Source of the DNA: a virus
DNA: 30,593 nt
Strand: one strand, 5' to 3'
IMG/VR virus record: IMGVR_UViG_3300022752_004592
Coordinates: 1 to 30,593 of that record
Part shown: piece by piece, positions 14,636 to 19,579 of the stretch
Numbering within the stretch: position 1 is the stretch's first letter
Layout: every line of letters starts with the position of its first letter
Made by a program: the position numbers and the translations under genes
The notes under the pieces: model-generated
What the model was told of the DNA's origin: nothing
Database searches by the model: none
What the model saw: only the letters and a program-made list of their open reading frames with translations

Positions 14636-14664
14636 ATTATAGGGTATGACAGGGATCCTGTCAA
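14636..14664 (-). promoter_or_regulatory. Sigma-70 promoter for three small early genes
   Basis: TTGACA (14664-14659), 17 nt, TATAAT (14641-14636): perfect consensus. The -35 box begins one base after the 3' end of the tRNA at 14666-14739. Confidence 0.92.
14647..14663. repeat. Inverted repeat inside promoter (possible operator)
   Basis: TGACAGG-GAT-CCTGTCA is a perfect palindrome with 7-bp arms and a 3-bp centre. It covers five bases of the -35 box and most of the spacer, the position expected for a repressor-binding operator. Part of the match is forced by the -35 sequence itself, so the remaining symmetry, not the whole length, is the evidence. Confidence 0.5.
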
Positions 14665-14665
14665 G

Positions 14666-14739
14666 TGCTCGTTGTCAGGATTGAACTGACCTCTGCCGAT
14701 TTATGAGATCGGTCCCTTCAACCAGATGGGTAAACGAGC
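14666..14739 (-). tRNA. tRNA-Met (anticodon CAT)
   Basis: Complete cloverleaf of 74 nt: acceptor GCTCGTT/AACGAGC, TA at positions 8-9, D-stem CCC/GGG, anticodon stem CCGAT/ATCGG with loop CTCATAA, T-stem GTCAG/CTGAC with loop TTCAATC, discriminator A. CCA is not encoded. A CAT anticodon could also be the lysidine-modified Ile tRNA reading AUA; the presence of a tRNA-Ile(TAT) next door makes Met more likely. Confidence 0.9.
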
Positions 14740-14762
14740 ATTCGCTATTCGCAAATAGCAAA

Positions 14763-14834
14763 TGGGAACACTGGGAATTGAACCCAGACTAAGCCCTTAT
14801 AAGGAGCCCGCTCTAACCATTAAGCTATGCTCCC
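14763..14834 (-). tRNA. tRNA-Ile (anticodon TAT)
   Basis: Cloverleaf of 72 nt: acceptor GGGAGCA/TGTTCCC (one G-U), D-stem GCTT/GAGC, anticodon loop CTTATAA giving TAT, anticodon stem GGCTC/GGGCT with two G-U pairs, T-stem CTGGG/CCCAG with loop TTCAATT, discriminator A. It would read the AUA codon directly, which is common in this AT-rich genome and rare in the host. A small stem-loop (14744-14759) separates it from tRNA-Met. Confidence 0.8.
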
Positions 14835-14841
14835 ATAAAAA

Positions 14842-15075
14842 TCACGATGCTTCTTCGTGATCGGTGTGAATTTTAACTATCTCTTCAAAATCCACATTTG
14901 ATTCTTCACATATTCGTATGACTTTGTTGTAAGGAACCATTATTGCATTTCCGTGCTCACTTTCTATCAAAAATGATTCTCCATTCTCAACTCTGTTTAT
15001 CAGATTATCAAAATCTGCCTGGAATTCTTCGATTGTAAATGATTGAAGTTCTTCGATTTCTTGATTCATTTTCAT
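14842..15075 (-). CDS. Phd/YefM-like antitoxin-type protein
   Basis: A 77-residue acidic protein starting MKMNQEIEELQSFTIEEFQ; a start at the second ATG (15069) is also possible. The arrangement of an N-terminal helix, DFDNLINRVENGESFLIESEHGNAIMVPYNKVIRI, matches the Phd/YefM antitoxin fold, in which residues like RVENGE-FLI---GN-IAVMV form the DNA-binding beta sheet and helices. No partner toxin is beside it: the next features are tRNA-Pro upstream and tRNA-Ile downstream. An orphan antitoxin could neutralise a host toxin or repress transcription. The upstream sigma-70 promoter at 15188-15216 would produce it together with tRNA-Pro. Confidence 0.68.
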   Translation of the reverse strand: MKMNQEIEELQSFTIEEFQADFDNLINRVENGESFLIESEHGNAIMVPYNKVIRICEESNVDFEEIVKIHTDHEEAS

Positions 15076-15091
15076 AAAGTGAGTTTTATGA

Positions 15092-15163
15092 TCGGGGTGA
15101 CTGGGATCGAACCAGTGTCTTCTTGCTCCCAAAGCAAGCCGTCTACCGCTGACTTACACCCCG
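15092..15163 (-). tRNA. tRNA-Pro (anticodon TGG)
   Basis: Cloverleaf of 72 nt with acceptor CGGGGTG/CACCCCG, anticodon stem CTTGC/GCAAG and loop TTTGGGA (anticodon TGG), T-stem ACTGG/CCAGT with TTCGATC loop, discriminator A. The 3' end is 17 nt before the start of the antitoxin-like gene. Confidence 0.93.
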
Positions 15164-15187
15164 TTTTTGTGTTTTGAATGTATGATT

Positions 15188-15216
15188 ATTATACCTAGGA
15201 TCGTAACAACTGTCAA
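15188..15216 (-). promoter_or_regulatory. Sigma-70 promoter for tRNA-Pro unit
   Basis: TTGACA (15216-15211), 17 nt, TATAAT (15193-15188): perfect consensus. It reads into tRNA-Pro, the antitoxin-like gene and the Ile/Met tRNAs. The 68 bp between this promoter and tRNA-Ser (15217-15283) contain no other feature I can support. Confidence 0.92.
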
Positions 15217-15283
15217 GATTGCTTTATAAAGACTCAACCAAACTTGACTTACTGTTAAAGTTTCTATTATTTTTAAGGTAATA

Positions 15284-15367
15284 CGGAAGGGGTGGGATTC
15301 GAACCCACGGTGCTCGTCACACGACAGTTTTCAAGACTGTTGCCTTAAACCACTCGGCCACCCTTCC
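15284..15367 (-). tRNA. tRNA-Ser (anticodon TGA)
   Basis: Class II tRNA of 84 nt: acceptor GGAAGGG/CCCTTCC, anticodon stem ACAGT/ACTGT with loop CTTGAAA (anticodon TGA), a long variable arm (GTG-TGACGAG-CAC region), T-stem GTGGG/CCCAC with TTCGAAT loop, discriminator G. CCA is not encoded. Confidence 0.93.
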
Positions 15368-15379
15368 AAATAAAAGTTC

Positions 15380-15631
15380 TTAACGAACTTCAAAATCAAG
15401 TCGCTTTACTTTACGTTGGCGACGAGCTTCTTGCCAAGCAATGTCTTCTGCAGAAAGAATTGGTGGTTTTTTATTTTTTATGTATGAGTTTAACATGACA
15501 ATTTGAGATAAGTCAACCGCAGAAATTCTATCTCCACAAATTGTAGCCATATTTGGACATCCACAACTCACAACTTTAGTCGGACTTCCTATTAATTCTT
15601 TGTTACATTCTTTGCATCTGATTGAAATCAT
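15380..15631 (-). CDS. Small zinc-ribbon-like protein
   Basis: An 83-residue protein starting MISIRCKECNKELIG. A CKEC pair (6-9) and a CGCPN pair form a plausible zinc-binding knuckle, followed by ISAVDLSQIVMLNSYI and a basic C-terminus (WQEARRQRKVKRLDFEVR). The ATG at 15631 lies 2 nt after the Dps stop and avoids a start inside it. No precise function; nucleic-acid or protein binding is likely for a zinc ribbon with a basic tail. Likely transcribed with dps from the late box at 16084-16091, ending in the tRNA-Ser. Confidence 0.75.
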   Translation of the reverse strand: MISIRCKECNKELIGSPTKVVSCGCPNMATICGDRISAVDLSQIVMLNSYIKNKKPPILSAEDIAWQEARRQRKVKRLDFEVR

Positions 15632-15633
15632 GA

Positions 15634-16071
15634 CTATTCCCTCAAAAATGATCTTAACATCCAAACAAATTTTCCATGTGTTTCTATTATTCCTTGAACT
15701 AAATTGGAAGTAGCATATAATCTTTGATCATCAGATTTTTCTGATACTTCGGTCAAAGTTTCGATTAGTTTTTTATTGTCAGCAAGCAACTGACTAATCA
15801 TCGATTCTGCAGTTGAGTTGGAAAGTGCTTCGGGTATGATCGAAGTTTCTGCAACTCTACTAATTGGCCCAACAATTTTCATGCGAAGATATCGCATATG
15901 CTCTGAAAGTTTGTCAATCTCTTCAAACATCGTATTATATTGTTCACCAAAAACTGTATGAAGTTGATAAAAATCTGAGCCCACAACATTCCAATGATAT
16001 ATCCAGGTTTTTTGAAACAAACAAAAAAGACTGGTTTGAGATTTGTGCAGTAATTCGTATAATTCGTCCAT
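15634..16071 (-). CDS. dps: Dps-type ferritin (DNA-binding iron-storage protein)
   Basis: A 145-residue ferritin-like protein. The Dps signature IYHWNVVGSDFYQLHTVFGEQY...EEIDKLSEHMR is intact. The intersubunit ferroxidase ligands His26, His38, Asp53 and Glu57 have the same spacing as His51, His63, Asp78 and Glu82 of E. coli Dps. Dps dodecamers oxidise ferrous iron with peroxide and may coat DNA, protecting against Fenton damage. The basic N-terminal DNA-binding tail of E. coli Dps is missing; the protein starts directly in the first helix, so iron and peroxide removal is more likely than DNA coating. A late box lies 13 nt upstream, so it may be made late when photosynthetic oxidants accumulate. 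Confidence 0.88.
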   Translation of the reverse strand: MDELYELLHKSQTSLFCLFQKTWIYHWNVVGSDFYQLHTVFGEQYNTMFEEIDKLSEHMRYLRMKIVGPISRVAETSIIPEALSNSTAESMISQLLADNKKLIETLTEVSEKSDDQRLYATSNLVQGIIETHGKFVWMLRSFLRE

Positions 16072-16083
16072 TATTTTTTTAAG

Positions 16084-16091
16084 TATTTATC
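16084..16091 (-). promoter_or_regulatory. Late promoter for dps
   Basis: GATAAATA (16091-16084) matches the late box in seven of eight positions and sits three bases after the 3' end of tRNA-Val and 12 nt before the dps ATG. Confidence 0.65.
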
Positions 16092-16094
16092 AAG

Positions 16095-16166
16095 TGGGCG
16101 ATACTGGATTCGAACCAGTGACCCTCTCCTTGTAAGGGAGACGCGCTACCGCTGTGCCAATCGCCC
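16095..16166 (-). tRNA. tRNA-Val (anticodon TAC)
   Basis: Cloverleaf of 72 nt: acceptor GGGCGAT/ATCGCCC, anticodon stem TCTCC/GGAGA with loop CTTACAA, T-stem ACTGG/CCAGT with TTCGAAT loop, discriminator A. Confidence 0.95.
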
Positions 16167-16170
16167 AAGG

Positions 16171-16243
16171 CTGCCCCACTTGGACTCGAACCAAGAACCC
16201 CAGAGTTAACAGCTCCGTGCTCTGCCAATTGAGCTATAGGGCA
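16171..16243 (-). tRNA. tRNA-Asn (anticodon GTT)
   Basis: Cloverleaf of 73 nt: acceptor TGCCCTA/TGGGGCA (one G-U), anticodon stem CGGAG/CTCTG with loop CTGTTAA, T-stem CTTGG/CCAAG with TTCGAGT loop, discriminator G. Only four bases separate it from tRNA-Val. Confidence 0.94.
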
Positions 16244-16269
16244 ATTCAATTAAGAACCCAAAGGTTCAG

Positions 16270-16341
16270 AGCGGATGACCCGATTCGAACGGGCGACGAA
16301 CTGCTTGGAAGGCAGCCATTCTACCACTGAATTACATCCGC
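16270..16341 (-). tRNA. tRNA-Gly (anticodon TCC)
   Basis: Cloverleaf of 72 nt: acceptor GCGGATG/CATCCGC, anticodon stem GCTGC/GCAGT with loop CTTCCAA, T-stem CCCGT/TCGGG-type with TTCGAAT loop, discriminator T. It is the first gene after the promoter at 16352-16380. Confidence 0.94.
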
Positions 16342-16351
16342 ATTTGAGACA

Positions 16352-16380
16352 ATCATAAATCTTTTATATTTGATTGTCAA
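16352..16380 (-). promoter_or_regulatory. Sigma-70 promoter for Gly-Asn-Val tRNAs
   Basis: TTGACA (16380-16375), 17 nt, TATGAT (16357-16352). The -35 box begins one base after the 3' end of tRNA-Ile(GAT), the same arrangement as at 14659-14666. Confidence 0.85.
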
Positions 16381-16381
16381 G

Positions 16382-16453
16382 TGGGAAATGGTGGATTTGA
16401 ACCACCGACCTTTCGATTATCAGTCGAATGCTCTACCCCTAAGCTAATTTCCC
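16382..16453 (-). tRNA. tRNA-Ile (anticodon GAT)
   Basis: Cloverleaf of 72 nt: acceptor GGGAAAT/ATTTCCC, anticodon stem TTCGA/TCGAA with loop CTGATAA, T-stem GGTGG/CCACC with TTCAAAT loop, discriminator A. Confidence 0.94.
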
Positions 16454-16456
16454 ATA

Positions 16457-16529
16457 TGGGTCAAGTGAGACTCGAACTCACGACTTACAGGTTAAAAGCC
16501 CGCTACTCTACCAACTGAGTTATTAACCC
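16457..16529 (-). tRNA. tRNA-Lys (anticodon TTT)
   Basis: Cloverleaf of 73 nt: acceptor GGGTTAA/TTGACCC, anticodon stem GCGGG/CCTGT with loop CTTTTAA, T-stem GTGAG/CTCAC with TTCGAGT loop, discriminator A. Confidence 0.93.
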
Positions 16530-16532
16530 TGG

Positions 16533-16605
16533 CGCTTCAGGTTGGATTCGAACCAACGGCTAACCGCTTAGAAGGCGGATACTCTGTCCCCTGAGTTACT
16601 GAAGC
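16533..16605 (-). tRNA. tRNA-Arg (anticodon TCT)
   Basis: Cloverleaf of 73 nt: acceptor GCTTCAG/CTGAAGC, anticodon loop CTTCTAA flanked by CCGC/GCGG, T-stem GTTGG/CCAAC with TTCGAAT loop, discriminator G. It reads AGA, a codon typical of AT-rich phage genes. Confidence 0.94.
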
Positions 16606-16619
16606 ATGTAAATATTCTA

Positions 16620-17036
16620 TCACTCCTTAGGGCAGTCGTCAATCCAAGGAGCACAAATTCTCATAGGAGGTGCAAGTGATTTACATTCATCAGTATAGCA
16701 CACAGTCTGATTATTTTTTTCTTCAACATATTTTGGTTTATATTTACGATCGTATTCGGAAATAATCTGATCATACTCTGGTGTTACATCATTAATTGCT
16801 TTGTTCACATCCCTCTGAACTCTACGATTCAGTTTCTCAGGATCTTTAAGTATAAACTCGTTAATAATAGTTTGTGGGAAATATCTTCTTTGAATTTCGT
16901 CAAATATGTCCCAAAGGTTGTTTTCGTGAATTTTAGTGCATTGTGAAAGTGCTGCAATAATAGATGTTAATACAATTCCTACAATTGCATATTGCTTAAT
17001 ATCTGGTTTTTTGTTTCCAAAATTAAATTTAAACAT
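16620..17036 (-). CDS. Single-pass membrane protein, unknown function
   Basis: A 138-residue protein MFKFNFGNKKPDIKQY followed by a transmembrane helix (about residues 18-33, AIVGIVLTSIIAALSQ), a Cys and a polar, probably extracytoplasmic domain with four or five cysteines at its end (TVCYTDECKS-ICAPWIDDCPKE). Paired cysteines suggest disulfides outside the cytoplasm. The ATG at 17036 is chosen because an in-frame GTG at 17060 lies in the terminator stem. The stop is 15 bp from tRNA-Arg, so the tRNAs may be part of the same transcript. No family recognised; a late box precedes it at 17068-17075. Confidence 0.75.
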   Translation of the reverse strand: MFKFNFGNKKPDIKQYAIVGIVLTSIIAALSQCTKIHENNLWDIFDEIQRRYFPQTIINEFILKDPEKLNRRVQRDVNKAINDVTPEYDQIISEYDRKYKPKYVEEKNNQTVCYTDECKSLAPPMRICAPWIDDCPKE

Positions 17037-17065
17037 AAAAAAAGGGGAGTTCTGCAGCACTCCCC
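17037..17065 (-). terminator. Rho-independent terminator after rlpA-like gene
   Basis: GGGGAGT/ACTCCCC 7-bp stem (17065-17059 with 17050-17044), 8-nt loop, followed by seven T residues that run directly into the ATG of the next gene (TTTTTTTATG). Confidence 0.85.
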
Positions 17066-17067
17066 AA

Positions 17068-17075
17068 TATTTATC
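17068..17075 (-). promoter_or_regulatory. Late promoter overlapping terminator region
   Basis: GATAAATA (17075-17068) lies between the RlpA-like stop and the terminator. A start six bases beyond the box (about 17062) falls inside the 5' arm of the hairpin, so late transcripts would not form the terminator. Confidence 0.6.
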
Positions 17076-17080
17076 AAATA

Positions 17081-17443
17081 CTATAAAGATGCATAGCAGA
17101 TGTTAGCGACTCCTTGTCCAGGTGAAGCAATAGAAGAGAAAGCACCATAGGATAGGTCAAGATCTCTACCACCCACATAAGGTCCTCGATCATTTACACG
17201 CACAATTACCGATTTACCATTCGATTGATTTGTCACTCTTAATCTAGTACCAAATGGTAACCATCGATGTGCTACTGATTTGCCATAAGCATTAAATATT
17301 TCCCCATTAGCAGTTGTCTGTCCATGATATCCATCACCGATTCCATAATGTGATGCGAGGGAACATCCGCTCGCTGCCTTTGCTTGAAGGGGTGCCAATC
17401 CTGAAATAGCAACGGCAAAAATTGAAAGTGTTTTAAAAAGCAT
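17081..17443 (-). CDS. Secreted RlpA-like double-psi beta-barrel protein
   Basis: A 120-residue protein: signal peptide about 1-24 (MLFKTLSIFAVAISGLAPLQAKA|AS) followed by one RlpA-type double-psi beta-barrel. The core ASHYGIGDGYHGQTTANGEIF, SVAHRWLPFGTRLRVTN and VIVRVNDRGPYVGGRDLDLS matches the family; His59 and Asp85 correspond to the catalytic pair reported for the lytic transglycosylase RlpA. There is no lipobox or SPOR domain, so it is soluble in the periplasm. It may loosen peptidoglycan at lysis or alter the wall of the infected cell; the role is inferred. The ATG at 17443 is preferred over an upstream TTG because it begins the signal peptide. Terminators lie on both sides. Confidence 0.85.
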   Translation of the reverse strand: MLFKTLSIFAVAISGLAPLQAKAASGCSLASHYGIGDGYHGQTTANGEIFNAYGKSVAHRWLPFGTRLRVTNQSNGKSVIVRVNDRGPYVGGRDLDLSYGAFSSIASPGQGVANICYASL

Positions 17444-17542
17444 TAAAATTGATAGAACTCTACATCCCAATAGAAAAAGCGCACTTCCCCCCTTTCAGAG
17501 GGCAATCTCCTGGGCTCTAATTGTCACTCAAAGTCTCATAAT
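17444..17542 (-). other. Leader region of rlpA-like gene
   Basis: About 100 bp between the terminator at 17543-17570 and the RlpA-like start. It contains a G-run (GGGGGG) and CCTTTC-type motifs but no good sigma-70 or late box close to the start. It is probably the 5' leader of transcripts beginning at the promoter at 17575-17603. Confidence 0.4.
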
Positions 17543-17570
17543 AAAAAAGCAATCTTTTTAAGGATTGCTT
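17543..17570 (-). terminator. Rho-independent terminator after the 17600 gene
   Basis: AAGCAATC/GATTGCTT 8-bp stem (17570-17563 with 17554-17547), loop CTTAAAAA, followed by six T residues. It ends transcripts of the small genes 17600-18348. Confidence 0.8.
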
Positions 17571-17574
17571 AAAC

Positions 17575-17603
17575 ATTATAAGTGATTATTTAGGGATTGT
17601 CAA
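17575..17603 (-). promoter_or_regulatory. Sigma-70 promoter for the rlpA-like gene
   Basis: TTGACA (17603-17598), 17 nt, TATAAT (17580-17575): perfect consensus. The -35 overlaps the stop of the 17600 gene. The expected start (about 17568) falls inside the 5' arm of the terminator at 17543-17570, so a new transcript cannot form the full hairpin. Confidence 0.9.
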
Positions 17604-17773
17604 TGCTCTGGGTCTAAGGAAACAATTTCAAGCTCATCGTCTTCGAATTCAATCCACTCACAAAACTCTGCAAGAATGGCACGAGCATCTTCTTTTGAAA
17701 TTTTTTTGTTGGCAGCACGATCTATAGACCACGATCTTACATGTGCCACAATGTCTTCAGTCGTTGCTGTCAT
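17600..17773 (-). CDS. Small acidic protein, unknown function
   Basis: A 57-residue protein MTATTEDIVAHVRSWSIDRAANKKISKEDARAILAEFCEWIEFEDDELEIVSLDPEH (shown in parts: helical N-terminal half, strongly acidic C-terminal half WIEFEDDELEIV). It overlaps the end of the GIY-YIG-like gene by 17 nt. A longer in-frame start at 17989 is rejected because it would lie across the body of that gene and gives low-complexity sequence. No family recognised. Confidence 0.7.
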   Translation of the reverse strand: MTATTEDIVAHVRSWSIDRAANKKISKEDARAILAEFCEWIEFEDDELEIVSLDPEH

Positions 17774-18200
17774 AATAATCTTTTCGGTAGTACCTTGAGA
17801 GGATGTTGCTATTGTAAAACGCTGGGACTCCTTTGTCAAGGGACTCTGTGAGGACATTATTGACGAAGAGCTGTCGTGTCTCTTCGTAGTTTGTTTTGCC
17901 CTTTGTTTTATGTAATGATAGGATAGTTCTACTAAAATTTTCTCTGCCAAATTTGATAATGTCTTCTTTAAGCTCTGGACAAGACCCATAATAATTCTTC
18001 CAATCTGATTCTGCTTTGACTTTGCGATTCTTGCCTTTTGGTGTTCTAAATTGCCACAGATATTTTCTACCTATGTATTTTCGGCCATTGAGTTTGTTTT
18101 CTATTATATAAACAAATCCAAAATAGTCTTGAATATCGGACGAAGTAAAAGATGCCCCATTATACATCCAAGGATTTTCATAGTCAATATCTATACTCAT
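17757..18200 (-). CDS. GIY-YIG-like nuclease domain protein
   Basis: A 147-residue protein with the GIY-YIG signature near the N-terminus: FGFVYIIENKLNGRKYIGRKY (residues 27-47; YII at 31-33 and YIG at 42-44, with a following Arg45). WYYGSCPELKEDI and KTNYEETRQLF resemble the later helices and the acidic residue of the fold. Free-standing GIY-YIG proteins in T4-like phages include homing endonucleases such as the Seg group, but this protein is short, lacks an obvious DNA-binding tail and I recall it as widely conserved in cyanophages, so a housekeeping nuclease role is possible. It overlaps its upstream gene by 17 nt. Confidence 0.8.
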   Translation of the reverse strand: MSIDIDYENPWMYNGASFTSSDIQDYFGFVYIIENKLNGRKYIGRKYLWQFRTPKGKNRKVKAESDWKNYYGSCPELKEDIIKFGRENFSRTILSLHKTKGKTNYEETRQLFVNNVLTESLDKGVPAFYNSNILSRYYRKDYYDSND

Positions 18201-18348
18201 CTATGATGTCAAGAACTTCATTCAGATATTTATGAGCAAGAACCTTTGGATTCGTTATAATTTGATTTACTTGATCCCCATATAACTTTTGCTTTAATTT
18301 CAATACACGAACTTTGATTTCGTCTTTACTCAGTTGATTTCTGGGCAT
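18184..18348 (-). CDS. Small basic protein, unknown function
   Basis: A 54-residue gene beginning ATGCCCAGAAATCAACTG; the product MPRNQLSKDEIKVRVLKLKQ continues with a helix and ends EVLDIIDEYRY. It is basic and helical in the first half. It overlaps the GIY-YIG-like gene by 17 nt, and its ATG directly follows the T-run of the terminator at 18349-18376. I recall similar short genes next to nrdB in cyanophages, but no function is known. Supported by length of the open frame, overlap pattern and coding character. Confidence 0.72.
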   Translation of the reverse strand: MPRNQLSKDEIKVRVLKLKQKLYGDQVNQIITNPKVLAHKYLNEVLDIIDEYRY

Positions 18349-18376
18349 AAAAAAGGGGGAGTGTTGATTACTCCCC
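18349..18376 (-). terminator. Rho-independent terminator after nrdB
   Basis: GGGGAGT/ACTCCCC 7-bp stem (18376-18370 with 18362-18356), loop AATCAAC, followed by six T residues that join directly to the ATG at 18348. It ends the primase-nrdA-nrdB transcript. Confidence 0.88.
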
Positions 18377-18384
18377 TATCTATA
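18377..18384 (-). promoter_or_regulatory. Late-like box upstream of the nrdB terminator
   Basis: TATAGATA (18384-18377) differs from the late box at one position. A start at about 18371 would fall in the 5' arm of the terminator, as at 17068-17075. The mismatch makes this tentative. Confidence 0.4.
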
Positions 18385-18391
18385 CTTGATA

Positions 18392-19579
18392 TTAAAGTTT
18401 AAAACCACTAAATGTGTTATTTTTCACATCTTGTTTAATTCCACCAACTACATAACTTTCTACTTCTGTTTCCTGGGGAGCCACCTGGAGACCTTTAGAG
18501 GAAATCCAGTGCTGAGTCCAAGGAAGTGGGTTATTGTTTGCTGAAATATCGTATTTTGGTTTAAGACCAATCGCCTTTAATCTTCTGTTGGCAATCCATT
18601 CAACATATTGTTGTAATAATTTATCATTTAATCCAATCATGCTGCCATCTTTGAACAGATAATCTGCCCATCTTTTTTCTTCATTTACAGCACGATCAAA
18701 CATATTGTATGTCCACTCTTCTTCCTCTTTCATAATCTGTTTCATTTCTGGATCATCCCCATCTTTCCATTTATTCAGAATATTCTGAGTAATGGCTAGA
18801 TGTTGATTTTCATCTCTTGCAATAAGTGAGATAATTTTAGCTGATCCTTCCATAAGCTTAAGTTCACCAAATGCGAAAGAGCAAGCAAAACTAACGTAAA
18901 AGCGAATACCTTCAAGAATATTAACGTTGGCGATTGCTCGATAGAGTTTTCGTTTAACATCGTTGAGAATTTGTTTTGCGTAAATTACTCCTTCAAGATT
19001 ATGCATCCACGTATCTGTTGATGCATACTGATGTGATACTTGAATAAATTCATCGTATGATTCGGTTACACTTTTAGCGCGTTCGAGAATGCGCTCATCA
19101 TTAATGATTGTATCAAACACCTCACTTGGGTCCGAATAAACATTCTTAATAATGTATGTGTATGAACGACTATGGATCATCTCCATAAATCCCCATACTT
19201 CCATACATGCTTCCAACTCAGGTAGTGAGCAATATGGAATGAAAGCCATTCCAGGTCCACGACCCTGAACAGAATCAAGCATGATTTGATATTTCAAGTT
19301 TGATGTATAAATGTGTTTCTGTTCTGGACGCAAAGTTTGATAGTCACCACGATCCTTCTGTAGAGACACCTCTTCGGGTCTCCAGAAGTATCCTAATTGC
19401 TGTGTAGTCAGTTTATCGAAGACTGGATATTTGTATGAATCATAACGTTGAATTCCTAAAGGTTTTCCAAAAAACATCGGTTGTTTTTTAAAGTCAACAT
19501 TCTCAGTATTAAAAACTGTTACCCCTTTAAGATCTGTTTTATTCTCTGTAGAAGAAATTTTAAACTGCACAGGATTCAC
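18392..19579 (-). CDS. nrdB: Ribonucleotide reductase class Ia, beta subunit
   Basis: A 395-residue R2 subunit that houses the di-iron centre and tyrosyl radical used by NrdA to make dNTPs. Metal ligands Asp102 (LDSVQGRGPG), Glu133 and His136 and the radical Tyr140 (EMIHSRSY) are all present, followed later by FAFGELKLMEG and ARDENQH with the remaining ligands. The start is the GTG at 19579, preceded by GGAGG six bases away and overlapping the nrdA end by 20 nt; the next ATG would lose the conserved N-terminus. Length fits T4 NrdB (388). Last gene of the primase-nrdA-nrdB operon, ending in a terminator. Confidence 0.97.
   Translation of the reverse strand: MNPVQFKISSTENKTDLKGVTVFNTENVDFKKQPMFFGKPLGIQRYDSYKYPVFDKLTTQQLGYFWRPEEVSLQKDRGDYQTLRPEQKHIYTSNLKYQIMLDSVQGRGPGMAFIPYCSLPELEACMEVWGFMEMIHSRSYTYIIKNVYSDPSEVFDTIINDERILERAKSVTESYDEFIQVSHQYASTDTWMHNLEGVIYAKQILNDVKRKLYRAIANVNILEGIRFYVSFACSFAFGELKLMEGSAKIISLIARDENQHLAITQNILNKWKDGDDPEMKQIMKEEEEWTYNMFDRAVNEEKRWADYLFKDGSMIGLNDKLLQQYVEWIANRRLKAIGLKPKYDISANNNPLPWTQHWISSKGLQVAPQETEVESYVVGGIKQDVKNNTFSGFKL

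Noticed and set aside
14744-14759. Stem-loop between tRNA-Met and tRNA-Ile as a terminator
   Set aside because: The 6-bp stem is AT-rich and not followed by a T-run on the transcribed strand, so it is more likely a processing spacer.
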